Below, one piece after another: positions 10,005-18,568 of a stretch of DNA of 64,000 nucleotides. Below the pieces are notes generated by a model, which was not told the origin of the DNA, searched no databases, and saw nothing but the letters and a program-made list of their open reading frames with translations. Every line of letters begins with the position of its first letter. Position 1 is the stretch's first letter. The position numbers and the translations under genes were made by a program. The DNA is from Candidatus Nezhaarchaeota archaeon (GTDB lineage Archaea > Thermoproteota > Methanomethylicia > Nezhaarchaeales > WYZ-LMO8). The stretch lies in the NCBI GenBank assembly GCA_030055465.1, contig JASFYF010000001.1, positions 351,179 through 415,178 on the forward strand, given 5' to 3'.

Positions 10005-10850
10005 CTAAGCTCCCTTGACAACTCTATGTCGAGCTAAGTCCCCGCATCTTCTCCTCTTTGGAGATGCTACTAGAGCTAGCAGGTAGGCTGCTGAGACGGC
10101 TATGCCTATGAGGGGGCTTGGGGCTAAGTTAACGGCCAACGACAGGAAGAAGCCGAAGAAGCCAGATACCATTGATATTGCAAGCGATAGAAGTATCATG
10201 CCTTCCAAGTTGTGCGAAAACTCATAAGCAGCGGCTGCAGGAGCTATGAGTAACACCGTGGCCAGTATCACGCCAACAACTTTCACCGCCACAACGGAGA
10301 ACAGCGCCACAAGTGTTGTCATAAGGTAATGATAGGCTGAAACCCTTAAACCCATGGCTTCAGCAGCTTCGGGGTCAAACGTTATAAACTTGAACTCCTT
10401 GTAGAAGAGGCATGTACTCCCCACGCTGATTATTGAAACGGTTAAAAGAGTGAGTAGGTCGCTCCACGAAACTCCAAGCACGTCCCCAACTATGAAGGAC
10501 CAAGCGGCTGACGCATAGCTACCGGCCATGGACAGGAAAAACACGGCAAGCGCTGTGGAAAAGCCGAATATCATCCCCACCATCACATCGGCTTTGCGTT
10601 CGTTGGCGGAGCTAGCGTAGGCCGTCAAGCCCGAAAAACCTAAACTCAGCGCCAGAGCCCCGAGCAACGGATTCACGCCGCATATTATCGCCATTGATGC
10701 TCCAGCAAAAGATGAATGCGTTATAGCCGCGCTCAGAGTGGAGAAGCCTCGGAGCACCGCAAAGGTTCCCACAGTGCTTGAAACGGCGGCTGCTATGGCT
10801 ATTGCTATAATTGCCCTCCATATAAATGAGTGAAGAATCACGTCAAGCAT
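10005..10850 (-). CDS. Metal ABC transporter permease (ZnuB/MntB-like)
   Basis: 281 aa, multiple TMs, AVLRGFSTLSAAITHSSFAGASMAIICGVNPLLGAL typical of ABC-3 permeases; operon with ATPase and SBP. Confidence 0.85.
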   Translation of the reverse strand: MLDVILHSFIWRAIIAIAIAAAVSSTVGTFAVLRGFSTLSAAITHSSFAGASMAIICGVNPLLGALALSLGFSGLTAYASSANERKADVMVGMIFGFSTALAVFFLSMAGSYASAAWSFIVGDVLGVSWSDLLTLLTVSIISVGSTCLFYKEFKFITFDPEAAEAMGLRVSAYHYLMTTLVALFSVVAVKVVGVILATVLLIAPAAAAYEFSHNLEGMILLSLAISMVSGFFGFFLSLAVNLAPSPLIGIAVSAAYLLALVASPKRRRCGDLARHRVVKGA

Positions 10851-11622
10851 GATGATCGAACCCCGATATTATGAGCTTTCCATCGGTTTTCGCGATGGAG
10901 ACCCTCCTGTTAAACGCATCGCTCAATAGCTGTTCGCTCAAAACTTCCCAGACCTTTCCAAAGGCCACGACTCTCCTGTTAAGCAACATAACGTAGTTGG
11001 ACAGCTCTACAACCGGGTTCAAATCGTGGACGACCATTATCAACAATACGCCCTCATCTGCCTTAGCTTTTAAAGCCCTTAAGATTACTTCCTGGGTTAC
11101 AGCATCAACTCCTGAGAGGGGTTCATCGAGTAGAAGCAGCTGAGGGTTTACTGCTAGAGCTCTAGCAATCAATACTCGTTGCTGCTGGCCACCAGACAAG
11201 TGCGCGTAGGGCTCGTCCCAGAAGTCCTCCATTTGAACCGCTTTTAATGCATCCATAGCTGCCCTGTAGTCTGCCTCAAGCAATGGATGACCCCATCCCC
11301 TTAAGGCTATCCTCCCCATGAGGACTACATCTTTAACTAGGACAGGCTTCGATGGATCCACCCTTTCCCTTTGAGGGACGTAGCCTACGTGTTTTCTAAG
11401 TTTATACCTCTCAGTTGGCACCTTGTAACCTAGAACCTCCACGTAACCCGCAATGGGCTTGATTATGCCTAGCAATGCCTTGAGAAGTGTTGTTTTACCC
11501 GACCCGTTAGGTCCAACAACCGAGAGGAATCCAGGCTCCAGCATTTTGAAGCTCACATCTTCTAACGCTAACTTGTCCCCGTAGGCTACTGAGAGATCCT
11601 CCACGATTATTGTCGGCCTCAT
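10843..11622 (-). CDS. Metal ABC transporter ATP-binding protein (ZnuC-like)
   Basis: Walker A GPNGSGKTT, signature LSGGQQQR, Walker B LLLLDEPLSGVD. Confidence 0.92.
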   Translation of the reverse strand: MRPTIIVEDLSVAYGDKLALEDVSFKMLEPGFLSVVGPNGSGKTTLLKALLGIIKPIAGYVEVLGYKVPTERYKLRKHVGYVPQRERVDPSKPVLVKDVVLMGRIALRGWGHPLLEADYRAAMDALKAVQMEDFWDEPYAHLSGGQQQRVLIARALAVNPQLLLLDEPLSGVDAVTQEVILRALKAKADEGVLLIMVVHDLNPVVELSNYVMLLNRRVVAFGKVWEVLSEQLLSDAFNRRVSIAKTDGKLIISGFDHHA

Positions 11623-12626
11623 CTGCGTCTCAACCTCACTATAATTATCCCTTCAATAACCGTTGCTGAAAGAAGGGCTACCAACAGGTATCGGCAGATT
11701 TCTTCGCTTGAGCTCGCCAAGCTCATCTTCCTCTCACCTATAAGGTGAGACAAGATTATCATTGTGTTGTACTTTATATACTCCGAGTAGCTGTCGACCA
11801 TTGAAGGAGGTACCCCATATACATACGCCATGGGTATCCCCGAAGCATCGGAGACCTGCTTAGCGTAGGATGCCTCGTACCCTTTGCTTTGGGTTGCCGA
11901 GACTATCATTATGTCCGAGGTGCGCGCCGCCATTATGGCATCCTTGATCCTCTGGGGGCCGGGAAGGCTTTCATGACCCACCATTATCACGTAAGATACG
12001 TTAAGACCCATCCATTCAACAAGTGGTTCAAAGTGATCCCCCGCTAGGAGGATGTTCTTGCGTTGCAGAGTCCTAGTTGTCTCGTGAAGCCAAGCTTCCA
12101 TGTTTTCTATAACATCGCAGAAAGCTTCGCATCGACTTCTATAGTATATGGCGTTGCTTGGATCTAGGTTAGACATCGCTTCCGCCACGAGCCATGCCAC
12201 ATTTTTAGCGTTAGGGGGGTATAACCATAGGTAATGTGGATTGTCGTTCCTAACGTAGATGCCACAACCAATCCAAGAGTCCCACCCCAGCACTAATCCA
12301 TGCTCTGGACTTGGAAGTTGACCTAGGAATTCCTCTTTGCCAGAGCAAACGAATAGGTCGCATGAAATAACCTTTAACGCATCAGATGGGGTTGGAGCGT
12401 AAGAATGGGGATCTACGCCAGCCGGTGCCAGGACATGTATCCTCGCACGTGAGCCAGCAACTTCCCTGACAATCATGTAGAGAGGACTTATTGTCACAAC
12501 AACGTCAAGCCCGTCATTGGACGATGCCTCAACATTGACTGGCGGGATTCCTGCTGAAGCCACCACGATTAGGAGTAAAATAGCGAGAACTAAGAGCTTC
12601 CTCATCTTCTGGGCCTCCAAACCCAA
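11619..12626 (-). CDS. Metal ABC transporter substrate-binding protein (ZnuA-like), N- and C-terminal hydrophobic segments
   Basis: Signal/TM at N-terminus; VVTISPLYMIVREVAG, DPHSYAPTPSDALKV, NPHYLWLYPPNAKNVA, LLAGDHFEPLVEW; C-terminal TM plus RLRRR. Start may be the internal Met at 12605. Confidence 0.85.
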   Translation of the reverse strand: MGLEAQKMRKLLVLAILLLIVVASAGIPPVNVEASSNDGLDVVVTISPLYMIVREVAGSRARIHVLAPAGVDPHSYAPTPSDALKVISCDLFVCSGKEEFLGQLPSPEHGLVLGWDSWIGCGIYVRNDNPHYLWLYPPNAKNVAWLVAEAMSNLDPSNAIYYRSRCEAFCDVIENMEAWLHETTRTLQRKNILLAGDHFEPLVEWMGLNVSYVIMVGHESLPGPQRIKDAIMAARTSDIMIVSATQSKGYEASYAKQVSDASGIPMAYVYGVPPSMVDSYSEYIKYNTMIILSHLIGERKMSLASSSEEICRYLLVALLSATVIEGIIIVRLRRR

Positions 12627-12661
12627 GGATAACCTCGGAGGACTAATATATTAAATTTACC

Positions 12662-12704
12662 ATAAAATTTTATCAAAAAAATTTAAAAATTTTTTACGTA
12701 AAAA
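12662..12704. promoter_or_regulatory. Cluster of three AT-rich palindromes between the metal ABC operon and NikR-like gene
   Basis: ATAAAATTTTAT (12662-12673), AAAAAATTT-AA-AAATTTTTT (12676-12695), TTTTTACGTAAAAA (12691-12704), read directly in the divergent intergenic region. Confidence 0.5.
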
Positions 12705-12710
12705 TAATAT

Positions 12711-13121
12711 ATGGTGTTAAGCTTGACAATAGTTACGTTTTCGCTCCCCCAAGACCTTGAAAAAAACCTGAACGACATCGTGAAATGCATGGGCTTCCTC
12801 AACAGATCCGAGGCAATCAGGCATGCCCTTAGATTGCTGGCCTCAGAGCTCATGGTCCTTGAAAGCCTTAAAGGCAAGGTTTTAGCGATAATAGCCGTGG
12901 TTTACAGAAGGGACTCGCAGAAAACCAAGGTCCATAGAATTCAACACGAACATGGCGACATCATAAACGCCTATTTCCACGCTCATATAGATAACAAGAA
13001 GTGCCTCGAAATAATGGTCGTCCACGGTGATGCCGAGAGGTTAAGGGGGCTTGTTAACGGGCTTAGAGGCTCAAGGGGGCTTGAGCAGATGAAAGTTGCA
13101 GTTTTAAACCGTGTAGAATAG
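12711..13121 (+). CDS. nikR: NikR-like nickel-responsive RHH transcriptional regulator
   Basis: RHH N-terminus SLTIVTFSLPQDLEKNLNDIVKCMGFLNRSEAIRHALR; C-terminal HRIQHEHGDIINAYFHAHIDNKKCLEIMVVHGD matches the NikR Ni-site pattern (H..., HxH, C). Confidence 0.85.
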   Translation: MVLSLTIVTFSLPQDLEKNLNDIVKCMGFLNRSEAIRHALRLLASELMVLESLKGKVLAIIAVVYRRDSQKTKVHRIQHEHGDIINAYFHAHIDNKKCLEIMVVHGDAERLRGLVNGLRGSRGLEQMKVAVLNRVE

Positions 13122-13222
13122 CAGTTTGTAATCGTGCTGACGCCTGAGGTTTAAGTTGATGCCAACATGAATTTCGGTAAAAGGGCGAAAAGCAAGTTTC
13201 CAGTGCTAGGTAAGCTATTTAA

Positions 13223-14500
13223 TTGGGTTTCCTAGGAATACCGTTGAGAGCTAAGATGTACGATTACGCCAAGGTTCTAGAGCTGGAAAGAGAGCTTATA
13301 AGAAAGGAGAGGCAGATAGAGTACCTTCAACTTGAACTTAAAAGGTATCAGACAGCAATAGAAGAGCTCAGGCAGGGCATGAGGCCTGTGGGCCTAGTCC
13401 AAGATGTTGTGGAGTCCAATGCCTACGTGAGGCTTGAGGCTGGGCAGCTGTACGAGGTAACCATACCCCCAAATTTGAAGGATAAAGTGCAGCCAGGCTT
13501 GCTTGTAGTTTTAACCCCTAATAAAGGGGCTGTCTTAAACGTCGTTGAGAGAAGGCTCACGGAGAAAGATCTGTGGAGCTTAAAGATCGAGAAGAACATA
13601 AACGTATTCTACGAAGATGTTGTTGGCCTCGATAAAGAGCTTAAAGAATTAAGGAAAGCAGTAGAATGGGTTCTAAGCCCGGCTATCAGGCACAAAAGAG
13701 AGAGCATAGTTAGAGATTCAAGGCTGTTAGAGGAGGCTGGAACCGTGCTATTGTTTGGCCCTCCGGGCACAGGTAAGACTTACATGGCTAAGGCCGTTGC
13801 GGGTTCACTAAACAAATATGGTCAGAGAACGGCATTCATAAAGGTTGAAGCTTACGAGCTCGTCTCTAAATGGCTTGGAGAGTCAGCTCGAAACGTGAGG
13901 GAACTCTTCAGGCTGGCGAGGGGAGAGGCACCGTGCATACTCTTCATCGATGAGGTGGATGCTATAGCAAGGGCTAGGACCGAAATAACATCAGATGCAG
14001 GAAGGGATGTTCAAGGAATGCTTAATCAGCTATTAACGGAGATCGGTGAAGGATTCCACGCCAACAAGGACATGGCTATAATTTTTGCCACAAACCTACC
14101 TTCAGTTATCGATCCAGCGCTTCTCGACAGAATCAGGAAAGTCATCTACGTGCCTCCGCCGAGGAGCAAAGAAGATGTTAAAAAACTATTTGATTTTTAT
14201 CTATCCAAAGTTTCAGTGGATCCCAACATATGGAAGGATGGAAAGATGACCATGGATGCCTTCGAGGAGCTCTGGAAGCTCATTAGAAGTAGAAGGCTTA
14301 TCTACGAAGTCAGCATACAGCCCCGAAACATCAAGGTTTTCGATGAGTATTGGATTACACCCAGAGACATCAAAAACATAGTGCAGGAGGCGGCTAGCGA
14401 TGCTGCCTTCCAAGAAGAAGAGCACGTAACGTTGGAGAGGCTTGTGGAGTACGTAAAGGGACTAATATCCGAGAAGCCTTCCCACATGTCGTTTTTGTGA
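13223..14500 (+). CDS. PAN/ARC-like AAA+ ATPase (coiled coil + OB-like region + AAA domain)
   Basis: N-terminal coiled coil, OB-like MRPVGLVQDVVESNAYVRLEAGQLYEVTIPPNLKDK, Walker A GPPGTGKT, Walker B ILFIDEVDAIA; C-terminus ...PSHMSFL. Confidence 0.82.
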   Translation: MGFLGIPLRAKMYDYAKVLELERELIRKERQIEYLQLELKRYQTAIEELRQGMRPVGLVQDVVESNAYVRLEAGQLYEVTIPPNLKDKVQPGLLVVLTPNKGAVLNVVERRLTEKDLWSLKIEKNINVFYEDVVGLDKELKELRKAVEWVLSPAIRHKRESIVRDSRLLEEAGTVLLFGPPGTGKTYMAKAVAGSLNKYGQRTAFIKVEAYELVSKWLGESARNVRELFRLARGEAPCILFIDEVDAIARARTEITSDAGRDVQGMLNQLLTEIGEGFHANKDMAIIFATNLPSVIDPALLDRIRKVIYVPPPRSKEDVKKLFDFYLSKVSVDPNIWKDGKMTMDAFEELWKLIRSRRLIYEVSIQPRNIKVFDEYWITPRDIKNIVQEAASDAAFQEEEHVTLERLVEYVKGLISEKPSHMSFL

Positions 14501-14570
14501 ACAGCTAAAGCGTAGGGTCTACGCCCTTTCCCATAATCATAGAGTTCGCGCCTCCGCAAGTCTCCGCTCC

Positions 14571-15701
14571 CTAAAAAGAGTTCAGCAGGTGTAGGTTACC
14601 TACTGTGACCCTCTTCAGGTGTCTCCTCGCTGCAGCTAGGCACTCCTCCACCTGCCTTCTAGGGGTTATTGTCATATCACTCATATAGTGATCCGGGTGG
14701 AACACTAGGAGTGAATACGGGATTTCGGGGTCCAAGTTAGCGATGAATCCCGCTATCTTCTCAATTTCATCAGGTGTCACGTAGCCGGTTATAAGCGGCG
14801 TTGTGGCGCTCAATAAAGGCAAACCACGCCTTTCGCCATGAAAGGCCTCAACTATTATTTCAAAGTTCTCGTAAGCCCTCTTGTTGGGGACCCCGCTTAA
14901 TGCGTAGCTGAGCTCTTCGCTGAAGCATTTCAAGTCGAATTTTATGTTGCCTCCGCTGACCAGAGCTAGTTCAGCGGCTTTCTTGACTAAAGCGCTGTTT
15001 CCGCAACCGTTCCACTCAAAACAAATCCTTAAAACCCTGTTGCTCGGCTTTTCCTCAAGCATAATCCTAGAAACGCTTATGGCGAAGGGCAGCTGGGGCT
15101 CAGGTGAACCACCAAAAAAGCATACACATGTGCACCTCTCATTCCCTAAGACGTTGCCTAAGAGCTGGGCTGAAGACGTTTGAGGAGCCTCTGAGAGGCG
15201 TTTATGAGAAGCGTTTTGGCAAAAGAGGCAGTTGAAGTTGCAACCATAGAAGAAGACGGCGTAGTTCAGGTAGCCAACCTCGCAAAATGAGCTAACAGCA
15301 TAGCGAGGGTAACCCGCACCTGTAGCAGCCGGACAGAACCAACTTGCACAACAATTTGTTACGTGAGGGTCGTAGTACCCGTATAAGAGTGCCATACCGG
15401 TTGAGGTCTTTGACATTAATTTTCCGTTCACGTTTCTCCTCAGGCCGCAATAGCCTATCTCCCCTTCAGCCATTGAGCACTCGTTTGAACACAACGCACA
15501 CTTAACCCCGCTAGGGCTCCTAGGTGGCTTGGAGGGTAGACCGTAAGGGCTCCTAGAAGCTCTATGGGCCCTTTCAATGAAGGGAAGGGCCTCGTCGAAT
15601 CTACTTTTTATGCATTCGGCGCAGATCCTTAAAGCGCTCGAAAGATGCTTAGACCTCTTACCGCAAAGCTCGCATTTAACCTCAAAGGAGGAATTGAGCA
15701 T
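14571..15701 (-). CDS. Radical SAM protein, PflA-like, with N-terminal zinc-ribbon-like extension
   Basis: GCNFNCLFCQNAS radical SAM CxxxCxxC; CALCSNECSMAEGEIGYCGLRRN; N-terminal CELCGKRSKHLSSALRICAEC. Confidence 0.82.
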   Translation of the reverse strand: MLNSSFEVKCELCGKRSKHLSSALRICAECIKSRFDEALPFIERAHRASRSPYGLPSKPPRSPSGVKCALCSNECSMAEGEIGYCGLRRNVNGKLMSKTSTGMALLYGYYDPHVTNCCASWFCPAATGAGYPRYAVSSFCEVGYLNYAVFFYGCNFNCLFCQNASHKRLSEAPQTSSAQLLGNVLGNERCTCVCFFGGSPEPQLPFAISVSRIMLEEKPSNRVLRICFEWNGCGNSALVKKAAELALVSGGNIKFDLKCFSEELSYALSGVPNKRAYENFEIIVEAFHGERRGLPLLSATTPLITGYVTPDEIEKIAGFIANLDPEIPYSLLVFHPDHYMSDMTITPRRQVEECLAAARRHLKRVTVGNLHLLNSF

Positions 15702-15749
15702 GTAAGGGCATCTCCCCTTTCCGTTTCGGCCTAGCTCTAACTTTCATTC

Positions 15750-15790
15750 CTTCCCTTCCCCATTCATGGGAGGGCTTTAGCCCTGAACCC
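15750..15790 (-). repeat. Tandem small hairpins, candidate IS605/IS607-family end
   Basis: Minus strand GGGCTAAAGCCCTCCCATGAATGGGGA forms GGGC..GCCC and CCCAT..ATGGG stems, immediately downstream of an IS607 tnpA relic. Confidence 0.35.
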
Positions 15791-15849
15791 GATGAAGCGA
15801 GTACCTCTACCTAACTACATAATATCTTGGGAAGGGGTTTAATACAGCT

Positions 15850-16070
15850 AGTCCCTCCAATCCTCCTTCTGGTCAGTTGAGCTTTGCCCTAGCATAAACC
15901 ACAACTTATCCCTCGGAGCTTGCTCGCCAAGAAGCCGCCTCACCTCGCTCTCAGGAAAACTCGTACTTCCTGCTAGGCGTCTTAATGAACATGATCTTCC
16001 CGGAGTAAGCCCACTTCTTAACGGCAACATAGGAAACACCGAAAATCCTCGCAACATGACCCAGTAGTGT
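15850..16070 (-). pseudogene. Frameshifted relic of IS607-type MerR-HTH serine recombinase (tnpA N-terminal part)
   Basis: Minus strand one frame: VARIFGVSYVAVKKWAYSGKIMFIKTPSRKYEFS*; next frame: FPESEVRRLLGEQAPRDKLW; then VYAR / SSTDQKEDW split across frames. Confidence 0.7.
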
Positions 16071-16172
16071 GGATGACGTATCAATTGCATATTGTGGGCG
16101 CTGCACCTCAGCTCATAGTTGTGCAGATTGAAAAGCGATGAAGGCCTCGCCGCTCGTTTGCTGGCCAATTCA

Positions 16173-16598
16173 CTAATTGTCCATTCCAAGCCTCGCGCAC
16201 CCTCTACTTAAAGGCGGCCTCCTAGGCGGGAAGCCCTCTTCAACGTGGTTGTAGTACCTCCAGCAAACCGCGTTGCCTTTGCGCAGCTTAACTTTGTCGC
16301 ATGTGGTATCCGGAAATGTCCAGCCCCCAATGCTCTCATCATATAGGTAGAAGACCCAGCTGTGATGTAGATTTGCCCTCACGCCTTCTATTGCTATGAT
16401 CACCGCGCCCCTATGGCCAGAGGCCTCATCGGATGGGAAGAATTCAACTTCATAGGCCCCGCGAGTAGCATCAAAGACTGTGCACTCGCCTTCTCCTATT
16501 TTGACTTCCTTAACCTCTATCCTGCCTCTCCCAAAGTTGACGTAGACTGGAACCTTGAATTTCCTGCCGAAGATTCGGGGAAGCAAGTAGCGATTCAT
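16173..16598 (-). CDS. Hypothetical protein
   Basis: 141 aa open frame; C-terminus abuts the IS607 relic and may be altered. Confidence 0.5.
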   Translation of the reverse strand: MNRYLLPRIFGRKFKVPVYVNFGRGRIEVKEVKIGEGECTVFDATRGAYEVEFFPSDEASGHRGAVIIAIEGVRANLHHSWVFYLYDESIGGWTFPDTTCDKVKLRKGNAVCWRYYNHVEEGFPPRRPPLSRGCARLGMDN

Positions 16599-16645
16599 CT
16601 TCCGGGCCCTCCAGATAAATGTATATACGTTGCTATCAATAAGTT

Positions 16646-18568
16646 TTGACTCAGAACGGTAAGGTGCGATACGTGCCTCACATGTGGAGGGTTTCAGCTG
16701 ACATATATTGGTGTCTAAGCTGTAATCTGCCGCTTATAGCTCCTAGATGTTACATGTGTGGATCCCACGCGGTCAAAGTTCATGCCTCACCGCCCAAAGA
16801 CCTGAGGCCAGCCTTCAAATACGATCTGAAGCTCCTAGAAGAAGTGCTTCGAGAGGAGTTTGGATTCAATGCTTGGAGGGCCATACTTGGATATGGGGTC
16901 GTCCTGCTCAACAAGGTGCCCTACGTAGATCAGGCAAACGAAGTGATTGTTGACGGATGGGTTATGGGCACCCTTTACTACAACCCCGAAGTGGGCAGGT
17001 GGAGATTTAGGCCATCCTACGAGGGTGCTGCAAGGCTTTTGATTAGTGGCGCCACTCCTTACATAGAGGTTGAAGGAAGTGAGGTTAGGCTGTGGGATAC
17101 ATTATCGATTAGCGGCGCCCGAGGCTGTGTGCCACATGAAGGTGGCAAGTACGTCGTTGTGGCAAATCAAAGAGGCATGGCTATAGGAGTTGCAGTGACG
17201 TTAAACGATGGTAGGGTTAAGGTTATTAAAAGGTGGGAGCCACATAAGCCTCACCTCCTCGAAAAGAGGACTACGTGGGACAAGGTAGTCAAGGCAAACG
17301 AACCCCATATAGAAGCCGAGGAGAGGAGGGCCACGGCAATCATATCCAATGTCGTAAAGTCGCCTGAGGCCTTCATATCTTTTTCAGGAGGCAAAGACAG
17401 CCTTGCGACGCTTATCCTAAGCCTCAAGGCTTTGGGTGATAAACCAATGCTGTTCAACGATACCGGAATAGAGGCTCCTGCAACGGTTGAACACGTTTGG
17501 AGTGTAGCTAGCAAATTCGGCTTAGAGCTAATACTTGCTGGCGCCGGAGAATCCTTTTGGAATAGCCTTCCAGTTTACGGCCCCCCCGCAAGGGACTACA
17601 GGTGGTGTTGCAAGGTGTGCAAGCTCATACCGATAGCGAAAACAGTTAGAGAGAGGTTTCGGGGAGACGTCTACGCTATTCTCGGCCAGAGAAAATACGA
17701 ATCCTTTGCGCGTTTGAGGGCTCCGGCCGTGGATAAGAGCAGGTGGATACCAAACCTCGTGAGCCTAAGCCCCATAAGGAATTGGTCTGCACTTCACGTT
17801 TGGCTGTACTTAATGAAGGAACGCGTTGAGGGCAACCCCCTCTACAATGAGGGGTTTGACAGGATTGGTTGCTGGCTTTGCCCAGCCTGCGAGCTGGCTG
17901 AGCTTAAGAGAGTGGAGGAGGTTTACCCTCACCTCTGGTCTAAGTGGAGGGGGAAGGTCCTCGCCTGGTGCGAGGAAAAAGCAATCCCACAGGAGTGGTT
18001 TGAGCTCGGCTTGTGGCGGTGGAGAAGGTTTCCAGGCGACATCAAGAAGTTCGCTTTAAGAGCTAAGGCAGATTTAGCCGCCATCGAGAAGTGCTTCGAT
18101 AGCAACAAAGAAGTTGAAGTCACTCTGTTTGTAAAGCCTTGCGAGAACATCTACGAAGCTCAGGGTGTAGTGAAGGGGTCCCTTGATGTTAAAAGGTTGG
18201 CCAATCTGCTTCGTTGCACCGGAGGCAAGATCTCGCTAAACGAGAGGCTGGGGCTTTTGGCCGTTAGAATCGATGAAGGATTTATGAGCATCAGCACAAA
18301 CAATAATATTTCGGTAAGGTCAGAGAGTGGAGAGGACTTAAGGAGGGCGTTGAAGCTCCTCGTGAAAAGCGTGTTGAGAGCCAAGCACTGCAGCCTATGC
18401 GGATCCTGTATAAACTGGTGCCCATCAAAGGCCGTAACGGTGAGCGACCATGTTAAAATAAGCGACGTGTGTGCAGGGTGTAGAACGTGCATTAATGTTT
18501 GCCCCGTTGCAACGTACATGTACAAGAGCTCAGTGCTAATTGAGGGTGAAGAGCATATTGAGGGATAA
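16646..18568 (+). CDS. PP-loop (PAPS reductase-like) protein with N-terminal zinc-ribbon/PUA-like region and C-terminal 2x[4Fe-4S] ferredoxin domain
   Basis: CLSCNLPLIAPRCYMCG; SFSGGKDSLATL PP-loop; CWLCPAC; CSLCGSCINWCP and CAGCRTCINVCP clusters. Confidence 0.85.
   Translation: MTQNGKVRYVPHMWRVSADIYWCLSCNLPLIAPRCYMCGSHAVKVHASPPKDLRPAFKYDLKLLEEVLREEFGFNAWRAILGYGVVLLNKVPYVDQANEVIVDGWVMGTLYYNPEVGRWRFRPSYEGAARLLISGATPYIEVEGSEVRLWDTLSISGARGCVPHEGGKYVVVANQRGMAIGVAVTLNDGRVKVIKRWEPHKPHLLEKRTTWDKVVKANEPHIEAEERRATAIISNVVKSPEAFISFSGGKDSLATLILSLKALGDKPMLFNDTGIEAPATVEHVWSVASKFGLELILAGAGESFWNSLPVYGPPARDYRWCCKVCKLIPIAKTVRERFRGDVYAILGQRKYESFARLRAPAVDKSRWIPNLVSLSPIRNWSALHVWLYLMKERVEGNPLYNEGFDRIGCWLCPACELAELKRVEEVYPHLWSKWRGKVLAWCEEKAIPQEWFELGLWRWRRFPGDIKKFALRAKADLAAIEKCFDSNKEVEVTLFVKPCENIYEAQGVVKGSLDVKRLANLLRCTGGKISLNERLGLLAVRIDEGFMSISTNNNISVRSESGEDLRRALKLLVKSVLRAKHCSLCGSCINWCPSKAVTVSDHVKISDVCAGCRTCINVCPVATYMYKSSVLIEGEEHIEG

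Noticed and set aside
15848-16189. 113-aa minus ORF as a real gene
   Set aside because: Only its C-terminal half matches IS607 TnpA, and the HTH lies in another frame; better explained as a frameshifted relic.
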